Shown: piece by piece, positions 57,447 to 64,000 of the stretch
How positions within the stretch are numbered: position 1 is the stretch's first letter
How the letters are laid out: every line of letters starts with the position of its first letter
Assembly (NCBI GenBank): GCA_017506735.1
Contig: JAFVMW010000073.1
Location: 1 to 64,000 of the forward strand
Source of the DNA: Oscillospiraceae bacterium
GTDB lineage: Bacteria; Bacillota; Clostridia; Oscillospirales; Oscillospiraceae
Length of the DNA: 64,000 bases
Reading direction: 5' to 3'
The notes under the pieces: generated by a model
What the model was told of the DNA's origin: nothing
Databases searched by the model: none
Seen by the model: only the letters and a program-made list of their open reading frames with translations
Translations under genes and position numbers: made by a program

Positions 57447-58772
57447 TTATGCCTCGCTGTCCCTGGGCATGATCAGATTCATGATGATCGCCGCAAGGAA
57501 AACGACAGCCACGCAGTTCTCAGCAAAAATGGTGCGAACCAGGGTGGGGAAAATGTTGAACATATCCGGAACCTGGGTAAAGCCCAGGCCAATGCTCAGG
57601 GACAGAGCCGCAATGGTGATATTGCGCTGGGTAAAGCCGCAGGAGCCGATCATCTGCAGGCCGGAAATCACGATGTTGCCGAACATCATAATGGTGCAGC
57701 CACCCAGAACCGCTTCCGGCAGCGTTGCCAGAACCGCGCCGAAGGCAGGGAAAATGCCGGCCAGCAGGAGGATAGCGGCACCGGTCGCAATGGTGAAGCG
57801 GTTGACGACCTTGGTCATGGCAAGCAGTCCAACGTTCTGGCTGAAGGAAGTAATGGGCATACAGCCAAAGCAGGCGGACAGAGAGCTGATAATACCGTCA
57901 CAGGCCAGGCTGCCGGAGATCTCCTTGTCCGTTGCTTCCCGGCCCAGAACCGTATTGGTCATGGCGGAGGTATCGCCAATGGTTTCGGTTGCGGAGACAA
58001 GGAAAATCATAACAACAGACACGATGGCGTTGATGTTGAACACAGGCTTATAGGGCATGATCCGGGGCAGGGAAATCAGCGCAACCCCCTCCAGAGAGGA
58101 CAGGTCCACCTTGCCCATAAACAGGGCAACGATATAGCCCACCACCAGGCCGAACAGAACGGACAGCTGCTTCAGATGGCCCTTTGCAAAGACATTGAAC
58201 AGAATGCAGGCCACCAGGGTGACGGTGCCCAGAATCCAGTTCTGCGCGCTGCCAAAGTCAGCGGCGCCCACACCGCCGGCAAAGGAGTTCGCGCCCACAC
58301 TCAGCAGGCTGAAACCGATGGCCGTTACCACGCAGGCAGAAACGATGGGAGTAATGATGCCGCGCCAGTATTTGGCGAACAGGCCCAGCAGACCTTCGAT
58401 GATGCCGCCCACAATGACAGCACCGATGACTGCCTCATAGCCCCACTGGGGGCCCACATAGCAGAACACGGAAACAAAGGTAAAGCTGATACCCATGACG
58501 ATGGGCAGCTTCGCGCCCAGCTTCCAGACGGTGAACAGCTGAACCATCGTACCGATACCGGCCATGATCATGGCGGTCTGGATCAGGGATGCCATTTCCT
58601 GGGTACTCAGTCCGCAGGCACCGGTGACGATCATAATGGGAGCGATGTTGGCAACAAACATTGCCAGAACGTGCTGAAGTCCAAAGGGAATGGATTTCAG
58701 CAGAGGGACCCTGCCATCCAGGGTATAAATGTTATCCATGGATGCAGCGGTCTGATTTGTTGTTTTAGACAT
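57447..58772 (-). CDS. pbuX: Xanthine/uracil permease (NCS2 family)
   Basis: 441-aa transporter with about 14 membrane segments of the NCS2 nucleobase:cation symporter family. LQHVLAMFVANIAPIMIV is the TM1 signature, SATETIGDTSAM carries the Glu/Asp of the substrate site, and SFSQNVGLLAMTKVVNR is the Q-N-x-G motif. Neighbours (xpt and selenium hydroxylase maturation genes) argue for xanthine or urate rather than uracil. It has its own promoter after yqeC and a terminator before xpt. Confidence 0.92.
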   Translation of the reverse strand: MSKTTNQTAASMDNIYTLDGRVPLLKSIPFGLQHVLAMFVANIAPIMIVTGACGLSTQEMASLIQTAMIMAGIGTMVQLFTVWKLGAKLPIVMGISFTFVSVFCYVGPQWGYEAVIGAVIVGGIIEGLLGLFAKYWRGIITPIVSACVVTAIGFSLLSVGANSFAGGVGAADFGSAQNWILGTVTLVACILFNVFAKGHLKQLSVLFGLVVGYIVALFMGKVDLSSLEGVALISLPRIMPYKPVFNINAIVSVVMIFLVSATETIGDTSAMTNTVLGREATDKEISGSLACDGIISSLSACFGCMPITSFSQNVGLLAMTKVVNRFTIATGAAILLLAGIFPAFGAVLATLPEAVLGGCTIMMFGNIVISGLQMIGSCGFTQRNITIAALSLSIGLGFTQVPDMFNIFPTLVRTIFAENCVAVVFLAAIIMNLIMPRDSEA

Positions 58773-58807
58773 TCTTTTTTCCTCTTTTTCTGTTTATTAA
58801 CAAAAAC

Positions 58808-58836
58808 AGTATATCGGAACCCTTTGTAAATTGCAA
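58808..58836 (-). promoter_or_regulatory. Promoter of the purine permease gene
   Basis: On the minus strand TTGCAA (58836-58831), 17 bp, TATACT (58813-58808), just beyond the yqeC stop. Confidence 0.82.
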
Positions 58837-58850
58837 CAACATATTGACTA

Positions 58851-59504
58851 TCAGAACACAAAAAAAGTGCCGGAGCGGTCTGGGGAAGCGGCACCGCTGT
58901 TCCTTATGACCATGGCTGCGGCAGCACGCTGATCAGCGCTTCCGTCATGTCTTGGGCAAAGGGTAATGCCTGCGTGGGGATAGGCCGCCCTCAGAGGCTT
59001 CAGATACCCTTCCGTAACCAGCTTCTGTATGTGCGCCGGTGTGATAACCGTATCGTCCTCAATGCCAAGGCACGCCTTTACCAGCTCCAGACGGTGGCAG
59101 ACCTCCTTTGCTTTCTTCCCAAGGGCATTGAGGCCGCAGACCACAATGATTTCATCGGTGTTTTCCGGAATCACCGGTTCTGCGGCATTGGGATATTTCA
59201 GCGGCAGACGCTTTGATCCGTCAGCTTCCACCAGCACCACATCGGCACAGGCACACACGGCATCAAAGGTTTCTTTGGACAGCGGCTTGATTTTTTCCCC
59301 CTCCGGAATGCCGGCCATGGCATAGCCTGTTTCCCGTAATACACCGATGATTGCATCGGCATCATCGGTCAGCAGGGTGTCCTTTTCAAGAAACATATGG
59401 GTGGTGGTGGTAATCAGAACGGTTTTCCCCTCGCTGTGGTACCGGGCAGCCAGCTTATGGATCAGTGTGGTCTTTCCGCCGGAGCCAACAACAGCAATGA
59501 TCAT
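58851..59504 (-). CDS. yqeC: Selenium-dependent hydroxylase accessory protein YqeC
   Basis: 217-aa P-loop protein of the YqeC family, found almost only in genomes with selenium-dependent molybdenum hydroxylases. Walker A is VVGSGGKTTLIHKLA at about residues 5-19, VVLVEADGSKRLPLKYP is the family block, and CGLNALGKK follows. Its biochemical step is not established; a role in making or inserting the selenium-containing cofactor is inferred from phylogenetic pattern. ATG 59504 overlaps yqeB by ATGA. Confidence 0.92.
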   Translation of the reverse strand: MIIAVVGSGGKTTLIHKLAARYHSEGKTVLITTTTHMFLEKDTLLTDDADAIIGVLRETGYAMAGIPEGEKIKPLSKETFDAVCACADVVLVEADGSKRLPLKYPNAAEPVIPENTDEIIVVCGLNALGKKAKEVCHRLELVKACLGIEDDTVITPAHIQKLVTEGYLKPLRAAYPHAGITLCPRHDGSADQRAAAAMVIRNSGAASPDRSGTFFVF

Positions 59505-60316
59505 AGCCCCAGCGCTCCCTTCCTTTGCAGGATTGCTTCCAGAACGCCGCCAGCAATGCACCGGGCTTTGTCCGAAATGGTAAAGCAGTTGTTATACTCC
59601 TCTGCTCTGGGGTCAATATCCGCCATTTTGAAGCCCACATTCACCGGGTATCCGTCCCGGATCAGGCCCCGTAAGATGCCGTCCAGGGTGGCTTTCACAG
59701 GAACCGGGCCCTTATCCGTTTCCACAAAGGCAATGATCTCGCCTTTGGAAACCGTGTCGGTAATATGTCTTACATTGCGCAGGATTCCCTTTGCAGGACA
59801 GTGGATTACCCGTTCCTTGCCGAATCCGCCAATGATACCGGGGATGCCGGTATTGGCTGCGGCGCTGCCGCACCAGAGGACTCTGCCCAGGTTATGGCCT
59901 CGCTTGGTTTCCACCACGGCATCCACATCGGCTCCGGCGGTAAAGCCCGGGCCAAGGGCAACGGTAATGGGGGCCATATCCCGGTTAGTCCCCAGATTCT
60001 TCTTGGCAAGGATGGCATCCACCACCGCCAGAGGCTTCAGCCTGGCAATCGCTTCCCCCATAGGATCAACCAGTACCGCCAGCTTGCCCTCCCGGAGGAG
60101 CGCGTCCGCCTGCTCCAGCGTTTCCGCAAGATAGCAGGTCATATCCTCCACGGTCTGGGTTCCCTGGTAAACGGCTTCGCAAAACGCCACATTGCGGCGG
60201 ATGGCGGAAGGCTTCGCCGTTTCCAGAATCAGTACCGGAAAGCCGCTCTTTTTCAATTTGTAAATCGTACCGGTAGCCAGGTCACCACCGCCCCGGACAA
60301 TGATCAATTCTTTCAT
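59501..60316 (-). CDS. yqeB: Selenium-dependent molybdenum hydroxylase system protein YqeB (EF2563 family)
   Basis: 271-aa protein starting with a Rossmann-like motif IVRGGGDLATGTIYKLKKSGF, then ALGPGFTAGADVDAVVET and GKERVIHCPAKGIL. The family travels with SelD and YqeC where selenium is used as a labile cofactor rather than as selenocysteine. It probably binds a nucleotide or the molybdopterin precursor, unproven. It is coupled to yqeC and 3 bases downstream of selD. Confidence 0.93.
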   Translation of the reverse strand: MKELIIVRGGGDLATGTIYKLKKSGFPVLILETAKPSAIRRNVAFCEAVYQGTQTVEDMTCYLAETLEQADALLREGKLAVLVDPMGEAIARLKPLAVVDAILAKKNLGTNRDMAPITVALGPGFTAGADVDAVVETKRGHNLGRVLWCGSAAANTGIPGIIGGFGKERVIHCPAKGILRNVRHITDTVSKGEIIAFVETDKGPVPVKATLDGILRGLIRDGYPVNVGFKMADIDPRAEEYNNCFTISDKARCIAGGVLEAILQRKGALGL

Positions 60317-60319
60317 AGC

Positions 60320-61357
60320 TTACTCCAAAACAAGATCGGAATCCTCTTTTTCCGTTACATAGCCAATGATGGCCGCGTTGGGAATGGTCTGCTTCAGCTG
60401 GGCCAGGCAGGCTTCCGCTTCTGCTTCTGGGAGGGCGAACAGCAGTCCTCCGCTGGTCTGTGGGTCATAGAGAATGTCCTCCATGGCAAGAGAAATCCCC
60501 TTTCGGATCGACACACCGGCCTGGGCATAGTCCCGGTTCCGGTAAGCACCGGCAGGAACCAGGCCCATGGAAGCAAGCTCCAGAGCCTCCGGGTGATACG
60601 GTACCTTGTCCACCTGAATGTGAATGGTGCAGTTGCTGCCCTGGGCCATCTCATAGCTGTGCCCCATGAGGGCAAAACCGGTCACATCGGTGCAGCTGTG
60701 GACATCATACGCTACCATAATATCCCGTGCAGCCTTGTTCAGGGTAGCCATCTGGGCATAGATACGGTCCATGACTTCCTTTTCCACCATATCTGCCTTT
60801 GCGCCGGTGGTGATGATGCCGATGCCCAGGGGCTTGGTCAGAATCAGCACATCTCCGGGCTTTGCGTTGGAATTGGTAAGCACCCTCTGAGGATGCGCGA
60901 AGCCGGACACCGCCAGACCGTAGATAGGCTCCGCACCCTTGATGGTGTGGCCGCCGGTAATGATGGCACCGGCATCATAGGCAGCGTCATAGCCGCCCCG
61001 GAGGATCTCCCGGATGGTGCTGTCCTCCATGCCCTCGGCGGCGCAGAGGATGTTTAATGCCAGCCTGGGCTCGCCGCCCATGGCATAGACATCGCTGAGG
61101 GCGTTGGTGGCCGCGATCTTACCGTATAGATAGGGATCATCCACGATGGGTGGGAAAAAGTCGGTGGTCTGAATCAATGCGGTGTTTTCATCCAGAACAT
61201 AGACGCTGGCATCGTCGCTTTTATCATAGCCCACGATCAGCTGGGGATCGGAATGGGCCTTGAACCCCTCCAGCATTTTCGCCAGAGTCCCGGCCCCCAT
61301 TTTGGCACCGCAGCCGGCACAGGAGGCCAGCTTCGTTAATTTGACTTCTGTTTCCAT
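60320..61357 (-). CDS. selD: Selenide, water dikinase
   Basis: 345-aa enzyme making selenophosphate from selenide and ATP. The flexible N-terminal active-site loop reads CAGCGAK with Cys13, Cys16 and Lys19; Cys16 is in the position that is Sec or Cys in other SelD proteins, so no selenocysteine is needed. GYDKSDDASVYVLD and TTDFFPPIVDDPYLYGKIAA are the metal/ATP blocks. It supplies activated selenium to the neighbouring YqeB/YqeC system; whether SelA/SelB or SelU also exist cannot be seen in this window. Confidence 0.96.
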   Translation of the reverse strand: METEVKLTKLASCAGCGAKMGAGTLAKMLEGFKAHSDPQLIVGYDKSDDASVYVLDENTALIQTTDFFPPIVDDPYLYGKIAATNALSDVYAMGGEPRLALNILCAAEGMEDSTIREILRGGYDAAYDAGAIITGGHTIKGAEPIYGLAVSGFAHPQRVLTNSNAKPGDVLILTKPLGIGIITTGAKADMVEKEVMDRIYAQMATLNKAARDIMVAYDVHSCTDVTGFALMGHSYEMAQGSNCTIHIQVDKVPYHPEALELASMGLVPAGAYRNRDYAQAGVSIRKGISLAMEDILYDPQTSGGLLFALPEAEAEACLAQLKQTIPNAAIIGYVTEKEDSDLVLE

Positions 61358-61362
61358 GGCAG

Positions 61363-61977
61363 TCAGGGCTTGATGATCTGGGCGGCATTTTCCATCCGCT
61401 CCACGATGTCATACATATTGGTCGCGCCGCCAACGGCCAGTTTTTCTTTCAGGCCGTAGAAGTCCAGACAGGTGCCGCAGGTGAGAACGGTAACGCCCTC
61501 GGATTCCAACAGCTTCATATCTTCCAGGGTATCTGCCCCTTCACAGGTCAGGTATGCGCCGGTATTGTAGCACAGGATGGTGTCGGGCAGCTGATCCTGC
61601 TTGGTCAGGGCAAAGACAAAGGCCTTCATCAGGCTGGTGCCCAGCTTGGGGTCGCCGGTGCCCATCACATTGGCAGACAGCACCACCAGCATTCCCTTTC
61701 TTCGGGAATCCATAACGCAGGAAACCTCCTCTTCCCGGGCAGGCTCTGCCGGGGTACCTGCAAGCTGCATGATGACGGCGTATTCCTGCTCCCCTTTCTT
61801 TTCCGCGGAAACGCCGAAGCCCTTGTGCTCACCGAACCGGGTCAGATTCTGGACGGCGATCTCATTGTCCACCAGAACGGTCAGCACATCGCCAGAGTTC
61901 AGTTCTTCAGATGCCTTCTTTGCGTTGACCACGGGCAGAGGGCAGGCCATGCCCTTACAATCGATGATTTTTTCCAT
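61363..61977 (-). CDS. yedF: Selenium metabolism protein YedF
   Basis: 204-aa two-part protein. Residues 1-75 are a TusA-like domain with the CKGMACPLPVVNAKK signature (Cys12 is the likely persulfide/perselenide carrier); 95-204 are a DsrE-like domain with LSANVMGTGDPKLGTSLMKAF and LTCGTCLDFYG. Such fusions are linked with SelD and may carry selenium between the desulfurase and SelD. It sits 3 bases downstream of the desulfurase and 5 before selD. Confidence 0.93.
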   Translation of the reverse strand: MEKIIDCKGMACPLPVVNAKKASEELNSGDVLTVLVDNEIAVQNLTRFGEHKGFGVSAEKKGEQEYAVIMQLAGTPAEPAREEEVSCVMDSRRKGMLVVLSANVMGTGDPKLGTSLMKAFVFALTKQDQLPDTILCYNTGAYLTCEGADTLEDMKLLESEGVTVLTCGTCLDFYGLKEKLAVGGATNMYDIVERMENAAQIIKP

Positions 61978-61980
61978 GAT

Positions 61981-63120
61981 TTATTCCTCCTGTGACAGTT
62001 CCCGCAGCGCGGAAACCGCGATTTCAATTTCTTCTATTGTATTATAATGGGAGAAGCTGAACCGGACCGCGCCCTGCTCCACAGTTCCCAAAGCCTTGTG
62101 CATCAAAGGCGCACAATGAGCGCCGGGTCTGGTGGCAATGCCGTATTCAGCAGAAAGGGCATCACTGACCGCTCCGGAATCATAATCCCGAATGTTCAGA
62201 GAAACAATGGCGCAGCGGTTTCGGCTGCTGAAATCGCCATAGACGGTGATCCCGGGAATCTCCCGTACCTGGGTATAAAACGCCCACATCAGCTCCTGCT
62301 CCTTTGCGCGGATGGCAGGAAGTCCCGTTTTCTGAAGATAGCGCACCGCCGCCCCCAGACCTGCGATACCGTGCCCGTTCAAGGTTCCGGCCTCCAAGGC
62401 GGTGGGCATCTGGGGAGGATGGCTGCGCAGATAGGTCTGCACACCGCTGCCGCCGGACAGCAGCGGCCTGAGCGCCACACCTTCCCGGACGTAAATTCCG
62501 CCGGTTCCCTGGGGGCCAAGCAGCCCCTTATGGCCGGTGAAGCAAAGGATATCGATGTGCATCTGCTGTACGTCAATGTCAAAGACACCGGCAGTCTGGG
62601 ACGCATCCACAATGTAAATCAGGCCATGCTGCCTTGCGATACTGCCGATTTTCTGAATATCCAGCAGATTGCCCGTCAGATTGGACCCATGGGTGGTGAC
62701 GATGGCCTTTGTATCAGGCCGGATTTCTTTCTCAAAATCCTCATAGCGGATATTGCCCCTGGCGTCCGCAGGCAGGATTGTCAGTTCCACTCCGTGATTC
62801 TCCAGCTCATACAGAGGGCGAAGAACGGAGTTGTGCTCCAGCGCCGTGGTGATCACATGGTCGCCGGGCTTCAGCAGGCCTTTGATGGCTGTGTTCAGCG
62901 CCTGGGTGGAATTGGCGGTGAAGGCGATCCGCTCCGGGCTTTCCGCGCCGAACAGCTCCGCCAGTGCTGCCCGGGTGTCGTAAATGATTCTGGACGCGCT
63001 TAATGCGCCCCCATGGACACCACGGCCGGAATTGCCCAGGGAGCACATGGCCTGCGTCACAGCCTGCACCACACAGGCAGGTTTCTGCATGGTAGTCGCC
63101 GCGTTGTCAAAATAAATCAT
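61981..63120 (-). CDS. Selenium-associated cysteine desulfurase (class V aminotransferase)
   Basis: 379-aa PLP enzyme of the CsdB/SufS-like branch often clustered with selD and yedF. The PLP lysine is Lys198 in FTGHKGLLGPQGTGG, and the catalytic cysteine is Cys336 in RPGAHCAPLMHKALG. The N-terminal MIYFDNAATTMQKP is characteristic. It removes S or Se from (seleno)cysteine and passes it on as perselenide; here YedF, encoded next, is the likely acceptor. Confidence 0.94.
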   Translation of the reverse strand: MIYFDNAATTMQKPACVVQAVTQAMCSLGNSGRGVHGGALSASRIIYDTRAALAELFGAESPERIAFTANSTQALNTAIKGLLKPGDHVITTALEHNSVLRPLYELENHGVELTILPADARGNIRYEDFEKEIRPDTKAIVTTHGSNLTGNLLDIQKIGSIARQHGLIYIVDASQTAGVFDIDVQQMHIDILCFTGHKGLLGPQGTGGIYVREGVALRPLLSGGSGVQTYLRSHPPQMPTALEAGTLNGHGIAGLGAAVRYLQKTGLPAIRAKEQELMWAFYTQVREIPGITVYGDFSSRNRCAIVSLNIRDYDSGAVSDALSAEYGIATRPGAHCAPLMHKALGTVEQGAVRFSFSHYNTIEEIEIAVSALRELSQEE

Positions 63121-63129
63121 GGCTTCACC

Positions 63130-63366
63130 TCAGACCAGGCAGTGATAAATGCCCTGGGGTGTGATGCTGTGCTGAACCATCAGGGCAAGCAGCGCGTCTT
63201 CGCTCTCGTTTTTGGCGCACCAGGCAAGGCCGCAGTCAGCGGAAATGCTGCCCGGAACCGGGATGATCCGTCCGTCGGCACCGGATTCCTTGCAGAGCCT
63301 CTCCATCGTCATGGCGGCTGTTGTGGTATAGAAGGTAATCACCAGACGTTCCTGTCGTTTAATCAT
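63130..63366 (-). CDS. DUF3343 protein, putative Se/S carrier
   Basis: 78-aa protein of the DUF3343 family, which occurs next to selD, yedF and the desulfurase in Clostridia. Conserved elements: a YTTTAAMTMERLCKESG helix, RIIPVPGSISADCGLAW with Cys65-type carrier region (Cys at 45 and 50) and a short C-terminus. It probably shuttles selenium or sulfur, an inference from context. The start overlaps the upstream NTP transferase gene by 8 bases. Confidence 0.85.
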   Translation of the reverse strand: MIKRQERLVITFYTTTAAMTMERLCKESGADGRIIPVPGSISADCGLAWCAKNESEDALLALMVQHSITPQGIYHCLV

Positions 63367-64000
63367 GGCAAAGTCCTTTCAGCGTTTCCAGCATTTCCGG
63401 TGTATCCGCGTCTGCCAGTTCAAAGGGATTGGCAATTGAAACACGATGTACTGATTGGGGGTGGTTTTTGATCACAGCTCCGCCGCCTTTTCCCTCCGGT
63501 AAGTTCTTTAATTCCGGAAATGCCCAGGACGGGAACAGTACCGGGCTGCCCTCCGTAGCTTCATGGGCCGGGCGGATAATGCTGTCCGGATTCTCTTTCC
63601 GGCTTTCCAGCAGCATCGCCACCGTTTCCCGGCGCAGAAGGGGCTGATCCCCGGGAAGGAACATACAGGCATCCAGATCCCCCAAGGCCTCCAGCCCCAG
63701 GCGGACGGTATCGTTTCGGTTGGGCAAATCGTGAAGCACCACATCCACATTCTGCTCCCGGCAAAGGGCCGCCACACTTTCGTGCCGGGTCACCACAACA
63801 CGTTTGGCAAACAGGCCGTCTGTGGCCTCCAAGGCGCTCTGGAGCAGGGGTTTCCCATGAAAATCCGCCATCAGCTTATTTCCGCCAAACCGTTTTCCCA
63901 GGCCGGAAGCCATGATGACGCAGCCGACTGGGGGAAAGAACTGTCTGTACAGCGCCTGATTTGCCTTCACGCAGGCATCCCGGTAGGCTTCGTATTGCTC
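63359..64000 (-). CDS. MocA/MobA-like NTP transferase, 5' end outside the window
   Basis: Nucleotidyltransferase of the molybdenum cofactor cytidylyltransferase type (YgfJ/MocA). The NTP loop CVIMASGLGKRFGGNKLMADF, the metal site MFLPGDQPLL and the RPAHEATEGSPVLF block are present. The reading frame has no stop up to the window edge; a GTG at 63970 could start a 203-aa protein, but then about 16 residues precede the NTP loop and the open frame upstream (YEAYRDACVKANQ) also looks coding. A longer, perhaps fused protein is therefore possible. It would add CMP to molybdopterin for the hydroxylase. First gene of this minus-strand cluster in view. Confidence 0.85.
   Translation of the reverse strand, partial: EQYEAYRDACVKANQALYRQFFPPVGCVIMASGLGKRFGGNKLMADFHGKPLLQSALEATDGLFAKRVVVTRHESVAALCREQNVDVVLHDLPNRNDTVRLGLEALGDLDACMFLPGDQPLLRRETVAMLLESRKENPDSIIRPAHEATEGSPVLFPSWAFPELKNLPEGKGGGAVIKNHPQSVHRVSIANPFELADADTPEMLETLKGLCHD

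Noticed and set aside
61300..61360. Selenocysteine (TGA) in SelD
   Set aside because: The active-site loop reads CAGCGAK with ordinary Cys codons; there is no in-frame TGA.

Overview
The window reads as chromosomal DNA of a GC-rich anaerobic member of the Bacillota (Clostridia, most like the Oscillospiraceae group). Pointers are the glgC-glgD-glgA set with the Firmicute-specific GlgD subunit, the rpmH-rnpA-yidD-yidC-khpB block, MrnC, RqcH, DegV, a tryptophan T-box, surface proteins with FTDV-type SLH repeats and a selenium-dependent molybdenum hydroxylase maturation cluster. Extended -10 promoters (TGG-TATAAT) recur. No phage genes, transposase genes, CRISPR array or rRNA are visible; there is one tRNA (Leu, TAA).

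Layout. 1-7.4 kb: a GNAT acetyltransferase, the glycogen operon glgCDA, and a GH13 alpha-glucan hydrolase with a tiny cysteine-rich protein overlapping its end. 7.6-13.1 kb: one 1807-residue secreted SLH protein. 13.2-25.1 kb: YhcH protein, Sua5/YwlC, CoaE, tRNA-Leu, an AraC regulator, then an rRNA methyltransferase / Gx transporter / MrnC / RqcH operon and the ribosomal protein L34, RNase P protein and membrane insertase block. 25.4-44 kb: mostly single-gene units: a lipoprotein, sugar kinases (PfkB, NahK-like, ROK), Pgi, a sugar epimerase, DegV, T-box-controlled TrpB2, TypA, an AI-2E-type permease, uridine kinase and a HAD phosphatase. 44-55.8 kb: topoisomerase IV (parE-parC), an SLH-anchored 5'-nucleotidase, a TrmH methyltransferase, a PHP phosphoesterase, a self-regulating XRE protein with a cysteine-repeat tail and a MATE pump. 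55.8-64 kb, all on the minus strand: NTP transferase, DUF3343, cysteine desulfurase, YedF, SelD, YqeB, YqeC, then xanthine/uracil permease, Xpt and a RelA-type synthetase. This run links selenium cofactor supply to purine uptake, salvage and probably alarmone control; the hydroxylase itself must lie outside the window.

The most striking feature is not a gene. Nearly every larger intergenic gap holds a member of a nested, hairpin-rich repeat family. Its inner part always starts GTAGGG and ends in the complementary CCCTAC, and comes in discrete sizes of about 27, 86-87, 130 and 191 bp. It is often framed by TTGGAGTTTG edge motifs and joined to a second module built around GGCGGCGAGTCGCCGCC. The 27-bp forms differ in sequence but stay palindromic. 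The 191-bp form carries a promoter-like TTGATT-17-TATCAT pair pointing at the next gene in two places. Two copies of another palindromic element (about 200 bp), one REP-like inverted pair and two different MITE-like 160-bp hairpins add to this. These repeats account for almost all long non-coding stretches.
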